From the NCBI GenBank assembly GCA_948567375.1, contig OX419758.1, positions 27,471,001-27,535,000 on the forward strand: a stretch of DNA of 64,000 nucleotides, in the 5' to 3' direction. The notes below the pieces were generated by a model. It was not told where the DNA came from. It ran no database searches and saw only the letters and a list, made by a program, of their open reading frames with translations. Source of the DNA: Lunularia cruciata (Eukaryota; Streptophyta; Marchantiopsida; Lunulariales; Lunulariaceae). The number at the start of each line of letters is the position of its first letter. The first letter of the stretch is position 1. The position numbers and the translations under genes are program-made. This document shows, in pieces, positions 10,871 through 24,332 of the stretch.

Positions 10871-11022
10871 GCGCTGAAGTAAGCTGGGTAAGCATCAAAA
10901 AGTTAAAATGCACTCCCTTTCCTCTTAACGATATTATTGGAGCTTAGCGCTGAAGTAAGCTGCGTAAGCATCAAAAAGTTGAAATGCATTCCCTTTCCTC
11001 GTATCGATATTATTGGAGCTTA
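10871..11022 (+). repeat. 76-bp tandem duplication
   Basis: Two copies start GCGCTGAAGTAAGCTG at 10871 and 10947 and differ at only a few positions (for example CTTAACGAT against GTATCGAT). Both end in ATTATTGGAGCTTAGC, which is also the start of the R repeat at 11009. Confidence 0.85.
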
Positions 11023-11094
11023 GCTTCATTTTACACCATGTCTTTTCTTTGTCCGGCTTGATCGGGTCTTTCCATCCTTCTTGCGCGGTCCTCT
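11009..11094 (+). repeat. R repeat, copy 1
   Basis: Shares the blocks TATTGG(G/A)GCTTAGC, CATTTTAC, CGGCTTGAT.GGGTCTT.CCATCC and GCGCGGTC with copies at 32658, 34831, 35464, 38041, 38111 and 45898. Identity of the family is unknown (see findings). Confidence 0.7.
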
Positions 11095-12600
11095 TGAAAA
11101 GGTAATACTATGAAATTAAAATCCTCCGAAGAACTGGCTTCGTGGAGGGTTTGCGGAGCTTACAAATGTCGCTAAGGAGTCAGGACAGGTATGAAATAAG
11201 CCGCTTTCTCTGCACGTACGGCATAGTGCACCCAGTGAAAGCAAAAGAGAGTATGTCTCAAATATAAGTACCTGTCCAATACATGGTCCAAACTCTAGGC
11301 GTCAGCGAAACTTGATCCCAATCCATCACTTTTCTTGCATGTCTACAGCACTCGATACCGACCAAGAAGGAGTTGAAATTCCCCGCCGAAGTTTCTTCTT
11401 AAGGGGATTGTTCCAACAGCTCAGAACCAGCAACATTAACCTCTGCGGAGTCAAATTTTGGAGAGTAAATCCCGGTCGAACTAGAGGCTGTAGACGAGAG
11501 TCGGTCCTGATCCACCCGTTTCCCCAAAGTACAGGAACGAAACTGAAAGAAAGAAAAATTTGCGAGACTTGGACTTAACGTCTTTTCATGCCTGCCTAAT
11601 GGTTGAAAATATCAGAACTCTCTGCACTTATTTTTTTGTGTTGTGGAGAATAAAACTGTCTTATCAGGATTTCAGCCGTCAGTGGACTTCATGTTTCTCG
11701 TACTGCGTGCGTCTTCTTTTTGTCTTTCTAGCCACCCCAGCTTTCGGTTGCGGACGGTTCAGAATCCCTAACCTATAGTAGATTCTCACTTGATAGTACA
11801 TGTGAAGAAGCCCACTTGAACTTTAAATCCGCGTGGTAGATCCTCTTCAATTGGTGCATGACCATGCATGCTTCACAAGTTGATTATGTTGTTTGAAGCA
11901 ACTGGCTCAGAAAGGCCTTTCTCTTCTGCCTCCTTGTCCTGGAGCCAACCCAGCTTTTGCTTTCTTTCCAGAATCAAGCAATCGAAATATCATCCTTTTC
12001 TCTTTCTCTTATGACCTTAAGGTTTACTCATAGACTAGCAGACGACTGTCTCTTGTCAGTCAGGTGAACTGACTGAGCGAGCAAATCAAAGCAAGAGAAG
12101 AAGAGATCAGAAGCCTTAGCAACTATCAACCAGGCGTGTCTTTTGTTGGACAATTTTGTACGAACCTCTTGATGGATATTAGATAGATAGACATTAAAAG
12201 TCGTGTCATGACTCCTCTACATCCCTTGGCCAATAATAGCGAAATAGAGCTACAGTAGACACGAGACATATATCTTCGATATGTCTTCTGGCAATCACTA
12301 ACCGTGTAGTAGTGGAAACGACTGCCGCTTGTTGCGGATGGAATTGATGTCTTTAGATATGGGACACATCCTTTTGGCTCCTACACTTTACTTTCAAAGA
12401 GTCCATTTTATAGAGTCTATAGGAACTTTAATGTTCTCTCTTCCTGTCTGTCAAACCTGAACCACCGGGCTGCACTTGATTCCAAACATGGGATTGGAAC
12501 ACTGCTGGGTTGGCGTGAATCTCTTAGCTACTCTACTTTCTATGTTTATATCCACAATTTTTCATTGGGACCCGTATTTTGGTGATCTTCTTAAGAGAAT
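11095..12600. other. GC-richer island without recognised gene
   Basis: Base composition resembles that around the two genes, and plus-strand frames of 88 and 72 codons (11312-11578, 11560-11778) exist, but I recognise no domain and no convincing exon chain. It could hold UTR or promoter sequence of a lost or unrecognised gene. Confidence 0.3.
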
Positions 12601-15580
12601 TATAGAAAAATAGACAGTACAATGAAAAATAATATTACAATAATATCTATCTATTATAATGTAAAATTTATAACCCTAGATCCAAATAAATCCTAGAGAA
12701 TACTAATCCAAATGAAACTTTCTTAAGCACAGAAACTACTATAGTTAATATATTCAGAACAAGCCAGTCGTGTTTCAATTCTATATTTGGAGTAATGTTA
12801 AAACCACGCGGTTTTGGTTTGACAAACAGAAAGAGATACAATGTGAAGCAAATTGATACCAGATACTCTCTTACAGATTAGTTTTATTCACAGAAGAGAA
12901 GTATGAATGCTTATAATTCCTTATTTACATGTGAATTTTCTTTTCTGACTAGATACATGGTTGAATATAATAATTTTAATATCATATTCATATTATTCAA
13001 TTATATTATAACCTTAGCATCAAAACTTGGCGCTTCATTTGGAATGTTAGAAGTGAATCTCCTAGACTTCATTATGTACAACAAGTAATCTAGTAATCAA
13101 TAGCATTTTCATTCTAATGTTCTAAAATGGAATCTCCCAAAATATGAATGCTTGAAGTAGTTTAACCTAATTGAGTATACTCAACCTCGTGATGTGTTTG
13201 GTATTTCAAGATGTTTCATCAAAGTGGTCTCCTATACACACCATTATTTATACACACCATACACCACACCAATAGAGTAAATCAATTTTACTCAACCTAA
13301 CCATGCAAGCAACATTTCTAAATTTCATATCTTTCATAGAAGTATGATTTCCTATATACACCACCATTCTAGCAAGATAAAGATTATCATAAAAAAACGT
13401 TTGCCCCAAAGCTAATTAGATACATGCAATTGTATAAAACATTCAAATCCTAAGGTCTTGTATACTGAAATATAATATTGATTATATGATTTAGCAAGCT
13501 TTAGATCTAAAATTGACTTGGTGGTGCAAAGAGAGCAAAAGCAAACAATTATGGATATATACTCAACTATCAAGAACAAGAAAGCCTTATAATTGACTTT
13601 TCTTGCATTAAATAATATTTACAGTTGATATGTTGAGACAAGAAGATTTGTAAGAATTTGAATCAATGACCAAATTACCCGATTGCTTATCTACCAACAA
13701 TGATGATCCTACTTGTGTATAAAGGGATTAAACCATCATAAGATTAGATTATATTTCAAGATAAAATCTTTTAATAACAAAAAACAGTTAGAGTCCACAA
13801 TTTCATATATTGTGCACTTGAAATGCTATTTATACATGTGATTCATCCACACTTGATTTCATAATTTTTTTTTATCTTATCTCCTATAGTTTTTTCTTCT
13901 TACGTATTATCATATTTCAATGAGATCAATAAGTATTAACTAAAACTTAAAGAGTAAAAATGGATGGGATACTAAAATACCAAAAAATTGAAACAAAAGA
14001 ATATTGAAGTAATCTCATGTAGAAATATTGGATTTAAAGCCTTTTGTAAGAAAAGTTTTCCTCTCATATCAATATGTCAAATGATTAAATAGTTTCTCTC
14101 ATTTGTACTTGGAGACACACATAAAACTTTGTCTTTTCATCAAGGATAGAGTCAAGGAAGTTGAAGTATATTTTATAAAATATACTACAATTTTTTTGTG
14201 TAGAATATTGATATGACAAGATAATCAAATATTATTAAGGACAAGATATTAGTTATCTTTATCTCATCGTATTATAATATATAAGATGGTTAAGATTGAG
14301 TTTTTATGCAATTTAAACATAATGGATAATCATATTAAATTTTTGTACTAAAATTATATGATATTTCAAAATAATTCAATTGACTATGGAAGGTTATTAT
14401 AGTACTTTAGTAGAATTTTATACATACTTCCAAAAGATACTCCAAAAATTACCTAAGAGTCTAATAAAGGAATTTTTAGATACTTATGAACCTTTGTAAG
14501 GAGTGAGTAGGATATTAATGTACTACAAAAATGTATTGAGCAAGAATACAAGCTTGTAGAAAACCTTCCTAAAGATTAAGTAACTTGGTAAGGAAGTTAT
14601 TAGCTAACTTTGCCTAAAAGTAAACTTATAATAATATCAAGTATAAATAATAAAGGCTATGCTATATTTGGCATTTGAAATATATTATATTCATTTTGGT
14701 CTATCTTTCCTCTTTCATAGTCCTTATTTTTCCTCTTAAATTTTTATCTTCTATATTTGATTCATAACAAGAATTAAATAGATGTAGTCTATTGTGCTCC
14801 AAAACAACCACCTTTGAATTTTGACTTTTACATCCATATGATCTTAATTACCTTTTTTTATCAGTTCTTAATAACTTGGTTTGGACAAAGCCTTTGTATA
14901 GTATCCTACGAGCATCACTTTTGGTCTAAGGTAGACTTTTTTAATTTACATCTTGACTTAGAAATGGACTTCTCTTCACCTTGATTTTGATAGTAATAGT
15001 AGATATGATGAAAAACACTATGATTTACCAAATACAACAAAAACTTGAGCATCTAGCTTTAGCATTTTAGATCATATTCAACTATAACAAGTAGAAGGAG
15101 AAGCATGGTGAGAATACAAGAATAACTTTTATTTAACTAAGCTAAGAAAACATTTGGTAAATGAGATAATTGTGTGTTAAATGAAGAACTATTTTTTGAT
15201 TGTAAGTTATATTTTTGTGTCACAAACATATAAAAGATTGATAATTAAATTCTTTCTAAGACAAGCCATTTAGGAAGCATTGAAAAATCTTAATAGAGGG
15301 ATCAAAAAAAGCAAGCAAAACATAGATATACATTGAGTATCAATCTTGGAAGAAAAATTAAGATAGATTATCTTGTTACTTCTTGTACATATTTCAAAAC
15401 ACAATTCTATGAATGCATCAACAAAGGTCATACCTTTCTTACCTTTCTGCCTTGATGCATGTGAATATCCTATATGGTGCACACATTTTCTCCAAAAAAA
15501 ATATGTCTAATTTTTTCTCGCTTTACTACAAGGAGATTGTAGAATAATGGTTTGTTTAGGAAGTAAAGCCTCTTAGTTGA
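12601..15580. other. AT-rich intergenic DNA
   Basis: No recognisable gene, element end or RNA. Short simple runs such as repeated TACACACCA around 13240-13270 are the only pattern seen. Confidence 0.45.
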
Positions 15581-16321
15581 GATATCGTTGGAGTTGTGTC
15601 TATGCATGCAAAGGTATGAAGAGAAAAGTACAAGACCAAAGGCCCTCTAAAGGAAGAATGCCAAAGGAGTCAAGGCCAAAAGGTGTTTGAAGGCAAAGAA
15701 CTCAAGTACAAAGGACCTTTGGGCCCAAAGATCATACATCAATTTGAATGCACCGCCATCTAAGTAAAGAATTGCTACCAAAGACTATTTTCATTTTGAG
15801 AGTGGCATATCTATGCGGAGAGTGATGGCTCATTGACTATTTGGCCATTGAAGAATGATTATTGAAAAATTTGGCTATCAAACCAAGTGCACACTAATCA
15901 ATTTCACTTTTTGCCAATCAATTTAAGTCTCAAGTCCAAAGTGAGCTCAAAGATTTCAAGTCTTAGTAACTATTTGTAGTAGATTCTTTACTGCCTTTGT
16001 AATTGTTCATCCTTTGCCTTCATACACATACCATCTATGATAAGAAACATGATATCCACACCTAAGTAGAGGAGGATGATCCTTGATGTTATCATTTGCA
16101 CCCCAACAATCAATCACTGTGCATTTTATTATAGCACTAAGGTAATTACTTGCACTAGAATTGGGAATGAACTATACATTCATCAACTAGGAGATAAGAT
16201 ATTGGGAGGAGAAGGAGGAAAGGAAACCTTCAAGGAAACCTATATGCATAGACAAAGGAGAATTGGAGGAATGTTCTAATAATTCATATCCTATGGCTAT
16301 GACAATTGATGTTAGCATAAC

Positions 16322-18240
16322 ATGCCAAATAATGCATTGGACAAGATCCTCACCGCTTCCTTTGATGATCCAAGGACCAAAAATGGATGGAGAGTGGGTG
16401 TTTATAAGGATCTAGCCCAAAGAAAAATAGTGGAGGTAGTTATGAAGCTACTTAAGCCAAAGAAAACAACATACCTTTACTCCAATCAAGTCATTTTCTT
16501 CAAATATATGTACCAAGGAGAACTTGGGAATTGGGCTCATATGTTTTATGTGCATACTAGGAGCTTTCTCAAAGAGTTGGAAGAAGATGTTAGAGCAACC
16601 TACCTTGCACTCTTCACCATATAATTCTACTTGGGATTTAACCTTCTGACCAAGGTGGAGAGAATAATTTCTCTAGCCATTGGCATTTGATGTGTCACTT
16701 CACTTCATAGCACAAAGTAAGGCACTCATCCAAAAATATCTCTTTGCAGATAAAGAGTATAAAAAAATAGAGAAATTGTGAAAGTAGATGACGTGGGAAC
16801 AACCATGGTGAAGAAGAAGAGGTTAATACCTACAAGATCATAGAGACAAGCAAAGGAAGGCCAAAGGAGAACCTACAAGTCATTCATGTATCTTCAAAGG
16901 AGGAAGTCAAAGACATAGATAGTGAAGAGGAGGAGGAAGAGAACTCCCTTACCTTGCAACATTTAACATCCAAGTCTAGAGAAGCGGACCAATATGAAGA
17001 TGCATTGTCTACTCCAAATGAGGAAGGGTAGAGTACACAAGAAGACAACCCAATCAAAGGCAAGGAGGAGCAAGAAGGTCTTTGTATCAAAGAAATGACT
17101 AACTCCAAAGGTACATTGCAAGCCAAAGAACACCACAACTATGACCAAGAAGCAAAGCACTCCAAAGCCAAGGATGAGGATGAAAAGGAGGACAAAGAGG
17201 AAGAGCCTAAGAAATCCAAATGTCAAAGAGAAGACAAGCTAGATATCAAAAATGAAGAGAGAGAAGGAGAAATACAAGCAATGGTGAGTATAGGCTTGTT
17301 CCAAGAATGCAAGACCCTAATACTTGAGGGATCCAACCTTTTTTCATATATCTGGTGGGGCAATTCTTGGAGCTCATGGAGATGAGCTTGCTAAAATACC
17401 AAGACTTTTACAAAGTTGTCATTGTCATTGACTACATCTATTTTATCCAAAGACTACATAAGAACTTGTACTTGATAAGTGCAGAGCAAGTCAAAGCAAA
17501 GGAGAAGATAGAGAAGATGTGTAACCTATGCAAGGAGGAAGCAAAGAAGACAAATGAAATAGTACAAGAGAATTTCAAGACATAAAGTAAGAACTATTTG
17601 GTTCTTGAAGATCTAATAGAGAAGGAGGAAGAGATCATAAAGTTGCAAGAAGAGTTGAGAGTTCTTTGGCTTAAGGCCACTGATAAGCAACAAGGGAATG
17701 AAGAGTAGTTAAAGGCTAGGAGTGAGGACATAGTGAGCATTTGAGGGGAACTAGAGAAGGCCAAGATATTCTTAATGACCCTTTATATGTAGTTGATAGA
17801 ATATAGGATTGAAGTGCTTGTTCAACTTAAAGGGATGATTGTTGATATAAAGGAGGAGAGGAAGAGAGTGCAACTGATCAACCTCAAATAATAGAAGATG
17901 TCAAGCAGGAGGTGGAGGCCTTGAACACCAAATCCAAAGAATGGAAAGCAATACTTTTCAAGCAAATAGAAGAAGTTTGAGATTATTTTGTAGAATTTTT
18001 GGAAGACACAGCTCATGGAAAAGTGACCAAGCCATAGTTACATGAACTAAAAACTGCAAGTCCAAAAGTTGGAGGAGAAGAAGTACTAAGATAAGCAGTT
18101 GGATCAATTTGCAATTTAATGTTTGGAGCACTTGGACATGAAATTCACCAAGATAGGTCATACTTTAACAATACAAATATCTTATAACAAGGAGATAATT
18201 GATGCCTTAATTAAACTCCTTACTGGAAAAATTTGTTCTT
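16322..18240 (+). pseudogene. relic of a lysine/glutamate-rich ORF, probably from a mobile element
   Basis: Three frames follow each other in one direction. A 100-codon frame at 16322-16624 (starts MPNNALDKILTASFDD) looks like a folded domain. From about 16890 to 17385 comes a highly charged acidic part (runs of E, then mixed K, D and E), open except for one TAG near 17029. From 17355 to about 18200 comes an alpha-helical, coiled-coil-like part with further stops. I do not recognise the family. Shared direction and regular codon-like composition suggest one decayed protein of about 600 residues, perhaps the gag-like protein of a non-autonomous retroelement; flanking stretches at 15590-16060 and 18250-18660 both carry many CCAAAGGCC/GGCCTTTGG motifs but do not align well as LTRs. 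Confidence 0.4.
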
Positions 18241-18249
18241 TGGAGTATA

Positions 18250-20240
18250 ACTTTAGGCCAAACATACTTCACTAAAAGAAGTTCTTCTTAGTTGTAGGAT
18301 CTCTGGAGTAGGAAGTAGTCCAAAGGCCTTTATAGTTGTGCATCTTCATAGTTGAAGGGCCTTTGCATATATAACCTTTGGATTTATAGGACCAAAGGGT
18401 TAGAATTTCAAATTGTCTTTGGGGAAGACTTGATACCTTTCTTGACACATGTAAGATGCCTAATTGCATGTGATTTTGATGGCATAGGACAAGAATCAAA
18501 ATGTAAAATATAGATATAGGTAGGATATCCTTGGAGTATTTCCGTCTTTAGATCTCTTTGGGATTGAGCAAGAATAATTATTTAAGGCTTAAGCCTAATG
18601 TAAATTCAGTCCATTCTTTTCTAATCAAAGTTCAACAAAAGAGCTCTAAGTTCCTTTTGTCATTGTTTGCTTGCATCTTGAGTAGTGGTGAATTTCTTCA
18701 CTGAGGAGTAGTGAGGAACTTCATAGTAGGAGCACAAGTGCTGGAATGTGGACAAAGTCATTTGTGGTTGATCACAATGTGTGATTTTTTAGAGCCTTGG
18801 TGCAAGGCAATGCCTTGATGGATCAAGACTAAGCTCTAGTGTTGAAAGTACCATGGAATAAAAAGCAAAGATCTTTAGTCAAATCAAATTAACCTCCAGA
18901 TTGGTGCCTTTTAGGCATGTGTAGTATGAAAAATTTGGAATCAAAGTCTTTGGAATGAATTGACCTTTGGAGTTGAGTGAACCATCACCTTCAAGACTTA
19001 GTTGGACTTAATTTGTAGTAAAAGTGATCTTTTAGTTTTCCATTTTCCATAGTATGCTACAAGAGGTGACACCACCCCCTTCTAGGAGTGATTCTTATCA
19101 AAGAGGTTAAATACATAATAATAAATGAATTGCAAGATAGCAATACTTCTCTTCAATTCTAATAATTTCCAAATGGTATCCTCAAGGGAGCAACTTGTTA
19201 CCTATTGTTATAGCACTTTTTGGTTGACACGGGGTTACCATATTTTTCACTATATTATATATAGCACATGATTCCTACCACCAAATTTGCTGCAAGAGGA
19301 GTTTGTGACTTGGTAGTGGTCACAAGATTGATAGAAGTAATGTAGAAATGCTCAAAGAGAGTTAGAATTTAAGGTTATGGATCCTTTAGGGTTATCTATG
19401 ACTAATTTCCATTTGGTAGGCCTATCATATATTAGAATCTTCAAAATTATATCACAAGATTGCTTGGAATTGTCATTTCACATGAAAATAGCATGTTTTC
19501 ATGTATCTTTCTAAAGGAAGTATTAGCCTTATTCACTACAATCTACATTTGAGCATCAACCACCATCCTTGCTTCAATGTAAGGAAGATCATGAGCAATT
19601 TAAGGTCAGGTAAAATCCTCTATACATTAACATATTATCACTACTATGAAAACATTATGACCTTGTTCTATGCCAAAGATATCCACTATATGAAGCAACA
19701 TGAGATCCTTTAGCTCACCTTGCTAGTGTGTCATTGCCGGTTGCAAATTTTGAACAATTACATCAAGGATGCAAATATAGAATATTTATAACCATCTTTG
19801 CAATATATAAGTAAAGCCAAGGTTCTTATCTAATCAAGGATATTAAGAAATAGAGTAATTGATTAAGACTTGTGTGGATATTAGGTAATGAGAAGTTTGT
19901 TAAGACTTATGTAGATATTGAGTAGTTGGAGAGTTGGTTAAAACTGGCATGTGAAGTTTAGAGTAGTAAGTGAAACTTTCAGGTAAAGCTAAATGGAGTT
20001 GGTCAAGATTTGTAGGTGAATATTTTAACTAGTATGTTAGTTTTTTCATCTAATTTACCACATCATGAATCCAATTGAGGAATGATCACTAGTCTTTGTA
20101 GTAGCACTTCAATAAATAAAGAAGGAAGACTGAGATTAGAGGTATTTCTCATTTGGATTTTAGCATATAGTCCAAGTTACATCAAAAAACATTGCAACTT
20201 TACAAACTACTAAAAATTCCGATAGTGATATTGAATTCTT
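18250..20240. other. AT-rich DNA without recognised gene
   Basis: A stretch near 18290-18400 is rich in CCAAAGG/CCTTTGG motifs and has TATATAA at about 18369, so it could be the promoter or LTR of the element that left the relic upstream. Beyond that nothing is recognised. Confidence 0.3.
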
Positions 20241-20339
20241 AAACTAGTAGATATCTTAAAGTATAAATTTTAATTGGGATATGAAAGTCTATTTATAATC
20301 TACTTATAATCAAGTTTCTAGACAAAAAATTAATCCTAT

Positions 20340-20870
20340 GTACAACTTGCTCAAAGATTGAGTTTTAAAAATAAAAATTATATTTGGAAATTAAATATGT
20401 TTTTTTCTACCATTGATCACCTTTGAGTAAGAACTAAATTTGTGTAGATGATACAATTGAAATAAAACATGAAAATTACACTTCATATATAGAAGATTGT
20501 TCTCTATGCAAAGCTCACTTGGAGAGTTTCCAATATCCAAATAGCAGAAAATTATGGCTTGAAATTGAGTTTTTATAGTAAATAAAATTTTAGAAGTACA
20601 TTTGAAACTCCAATTTTTTAACAAAAAATAGTTCGTTTTTATGGAAAGCTTCCTTGAAATTTGAGTTCCAAAAAATTTAGATCAACTTTAGAAACCCTAT
20701 TTCCAAGGCTAAAGTCTCTTTTATGTACATCTTGCTTAGAAATAGAATTTGTTTTTTACAAAATGTTTGCTCAATTTAGCATTTATTTCACAATTCAGTT
20801 TAATAACTCACAATTGCTACATAAGTTTTATTTCATTGTATTGAATTTTGCAGTAGGTATTGAAAAGAGA
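20340..20870. repeat. degenerate short-period repeat array
   Basis: A core like TGCAAAGCTCACTTGGAAATTGAGTTT recurs in decayed form at about 20347, 20503, 20556, 20650 and 20730, spaced roughly 50-95 bases. The same core recurs at 31250-32290. It looks like an old tandem array. Small reading frames in it have no recognisable domain. Confidence 0.45.
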
Positions 20871-20945
20871 TAATGAAAGCCTATCCACAATTGCAATTGG
20901 AAGTGCACACCATGGGAAGCTCATATCATACCCCATAACTAAACT

Positions 20946-21279
20946 TGTAAAAAACTAAGAAGAGAAAGAAGAGATCATAGTGGAACTCTTGAGTGAGTCA
21001 AACTCTGAATGCATAGCCTAACTTTGGCATTGTTAATTGTAGTAAGCTTGGATATCAAGTCTCTCAAGAAGATTCCATGGAAGCTTTCTTCTAAAAGGTG
21101 CCTTATTTGGAGTGTAAGCTAAGCTAACAATCAATTTAGTGTACAAGCTACTCAACCTTTAGAAACTTACTAAAAGCCTTGCACCAAGAAGCTTCTAGAA
21201 TATTCTTAAATTTACCTAGCTATATGCTGATTTTAAGACCTATTAGCTATATTTAGCTTGTGCTAATTTCTTATTTTTA
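20946..21279 (-). repeat. 3' LTR of A-prime
   Basis: On the plus strand it starts TGTAAAAAAC and its other end is marked by the purine tract remnant AGGAGAAATATT (read on the minus strand near 21290-21279). The first bases of the LTR on that side have decayed. It holds a perfect four-unit heat-shock element at 21188-21205. Confidence 0.8.
21188..21205. promoter_or_regulatory. perfect four-unit heat-shock element
   Basis: GAAgcTTCtaGAAtaTTC: four alternating GAA/TTC units with exact two-base spacing. HSF trimers need three such units. Further units (GAAgaTTC, GAAgcTT) lie around 21069-21092 in the same LTR. Confidence 0.65.
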
Positions 21280-21364
21280 ATATTTCTCCTTGCTAGTTGG
21301 TGACATCCTCATTGCTATGGAATCTTTGAACTCTTTTGTAGCCGCTTGTGCATTTTGGAGAGGA

Positions 21365-21490
21365 GAAAGAGGCTCCCATATAGCATTGTGAAGAAGATAC
21401 TCTTTCCAAAGGATCTTATATTCAATGTGTTCTTTGTAGCCACATTGGATGTCATGGCTTGCAAGTATACGGTCAACTATATATTATTCA
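21365..21490 (-). pseudogene. chromodomain of A-prime integrase
   Basis: The minus strand reads YIVDRILASHD, then IEYKILWKEY and IWEPL, the best preserved chromodomain signature of family A in the window, including the W-E-P end that A1 has lost. The codon before YIVD is a stop. Confidence 0.75.
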
Positions 21491-21899
21491 TGGTCATTAA
21501 TAAGGATTGGTGGAGGAGGAGATTTGAGGCAAGTAGGAAAGGAACATGAGTCAGAAAAAAAGGTTTGTAACTTGAAAACATGGAAAGATAGGATGGGTTT
21601 TCATGTGACTAAGAAGGGCAAGTTGCAAACCATCAATTTTCAAATTGGCAATAAGGTTTGAAATTGGTGATCAAGTTTGAAATTGAGATCTTGATGATGA
21701 TTATCAACATATTACTTTTGTTGATTTTGAGCAACAAGATGAGACTTGGCTTGGTGTAAGGAAGCAAATAGCTTGGATAGGAAGGTGGAAGTATGAGGGA
21801 CATGAGATGCTAATGGAGCAAGAAGAGAATTTGGAACAAGTAGATCTTACTTATAATTAAGAAAGAAGAGAGAGAAGCATGTACTTGCTTGCTTGGAAT

Positions 21900-24332
21900 T
21901 ATAGAGTTCTACCTCCTAATAGTGAGACCACTTGTGAGTAACATCCTCTTAATAGAAACAAAAAGCTATAAAACCATTACTTTTCAACCATAAATTTTAT
22001 TCAATAAAGAACAATAGTAACATTGCAAGGGTCTTGAATAATGATTCTACCTTGGACGAAGCCTATAGTACCTCTATTCCATCCGCAATGGAGCAAAAAA
22101 GTCTTTAATTGTTGATTATTTCATACTCTCAATTCAATCATTTCTCCCTTTCATAAGCAATGGATTTTGGATGAGATTAAGGATAATTATTGCTTGATCA
22201 TAAAGCTTTCCCATCAAAGTTGAATCACACAAGAGAAAATCCAACAAAGCCATAATTGCTACATTTGCAAGCAAAATATGAACCATAGACATACATCATC
22301 ATTGACCACATTGTTGTCTTGTGGAACATATATCATATTGTTGGTGATGAGAACATTATGATCATCATCAATGTTGTCATCACTAATAGGGCTTTTTTGG
22401 ACTAATTTTAAAAGCTTATCAACAATTTGACTCAAAATCTTGTAAACAACTTGTAGGTATAGTAAATTGCACCCTTCATAAATAAAATGAACCAAAGAAA
22501 CATTTATGGCTAAATAAATGTAAATTATTTTAAGTAAGTAAAATTAATTTTAAAGGATGAGGATAATATACATTTAGACTTGTTAAATGGTTTGTTGTGA
22601 TGGCACTAATTAATCTAACTAACAATGATACTTTTAGTATGTCATATTTATTCAATTTTGGGTAATTGCAACTCTTTAAAAGTTGTATTTATAAGTATTT
22701 GGATAACTAAAAAACCTTCAATTGCAATCTTGAGGCCTAAACAAAGGCATACCCTTATTGAAGGTTTTTGCAATCAACTCTCCCAATGACATGGATATAT
22801 TATTGTCCATTTGTAGATCACCAAGAATTGACACCAATGGTTCACAACATGAGCTGATTTGCAAGATCACATAGTCTTTTGTTTGATCTCTTGATTGAGG
22901 GTGACATTAGACATGGTTCAAAAATAGTTTTTTGTGACAAAGTAATGACAAATGAGGTTGGATTTGATTGCATTATAAGCAATTTTCACCCAAAAGAGCA
23001 TGTTGCACATATGAGTATGATTGTTAATTTGCACCATGTAATGGATTGCTATAGCGCCAACTCTTATATTCAACAACCTCGTTGATTGAGCTAAGAACAA
23101 AAAAGTGCAGCCTTAAACAAAAAAAATTATGCTTTGATCAAGAAGTTGACAATTACTTGTTTCATTTGACAAAAAGAAAATAAGAACAAGATTCTCAAAC
23201 TTGAAGATTAAATCCATTGAGCCATGGGGATTGAGAATGTTTGCTACTTTAATATGAAATGACTAGTTATCTTATAGAAGGTAAAATGTGCATGACCAAT
23301 GTTTCATAATGCAATTGATTCTATGCAAAAGGTACATATAAGAAGATGCACCTTACCATGGCTTTGATTGAAAATCATATTGAACACCATATGTCTAATT
23401 GATATCTACCACATTCTTTAGAGCATGAGGTCAAGCACTTTACCAATGATTTGAAACTTTTCCTCAATTGTACTCACAATTAGACTCACCATCATGCATT
23501 CCTTTGATCATTTGACACCACTACCATCACTATTTCAATTGCAATATGACTACAATAATCTAGATTGATGTTGCAAAGCAAACTCATCGATGTTCAAGAT
23601 CTTCTCAAGAGGGATATCTTTCAAAATTTCTTGGGTCTCATGCAACCGCCTCTTGATCTTTGCTGGAATGAAAAAATTATGTTTACCACGCCATCTTCTA
23701 CTTGATGCCAACTTGCTTCAAATATTTCTCAAAACACTCGTTTGAAGCAATGAATGCCTTCAATGCAATGATGTTGACAAATGTACAAATGTTAGTGTAG
23801 ACTTCTAGAATCTTGTCTCTAAAAGATAGTGCTTTGCTCTTAAAAATTTCATCCTTAACATTAAAGTCTAGAGTGTTGATCTTGACTCACATGTGCTATT
23901 GATGCACCATTTCAATCAATATATACACTCTAGGAGTCATTGCTATTTTTTCTTGGACATGTTAGTATTTGGCAATGATAATGCATCCGAGATTATGTAC
24001 CTCTCCTCTGCAAGCTTGGTTATTTTTGGATGAGCAACACCAAATTTCTTAGTGGATTTCTCTTGTATAATACCTGGTTGATCCAAAGATTGCAAAACAA
24101 CTTTTGTTTCTAGATCAAATCACATACACTTCATTGAATTAGATGTGTTCATTGGAAAATTAGAGTACAAATTAAGGATCCATAACCCAAGGTAGAGATA
24201 TAAACCTCAATTCTGACCTTCACACAATCACATAGAGGTTGTGGGAAATTTCTCCTATTAGTGACCTCTTTGCAATAATGACCTCAAGCTTGGGTACTAG
24301 TAAATGTCACTATTGGGAGGTAGAACTCTATA
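21900..24332. mobile_element. DNA transposon with ~24-bp terminal inverted repeats, inside A-prime integrase
   Basis: The left end (21902 on) and the inverted right end (to 24330) share TAGAGTTCTACCTCC, one mismatch, then AATAGTGA. TA lies on both sides, consistent with a TA target duplication. Family A integrase sequence runs up to both ends: the part before (read on minus, 24333 upward) ends at the codons aligned with A1 ~4215, and the part after (below 21900) resumes at A1 ~4230, so the copy in A1 shows the empty site. The interior holds only short frames (for example 22879-23085 plus, 22259-22495 minus) in which I recognise no transposase; superfamily is open. A TA duplication would fit Tc1/mariner. 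Confidence 0.7.

Noticed and set aside
17095-17226. Minus-strand frames rich in Ser, Leu and Phe opposite the charged ORF
   Set aside because: They are the antisense of the K/E-rich plus frame, which explains their composition.
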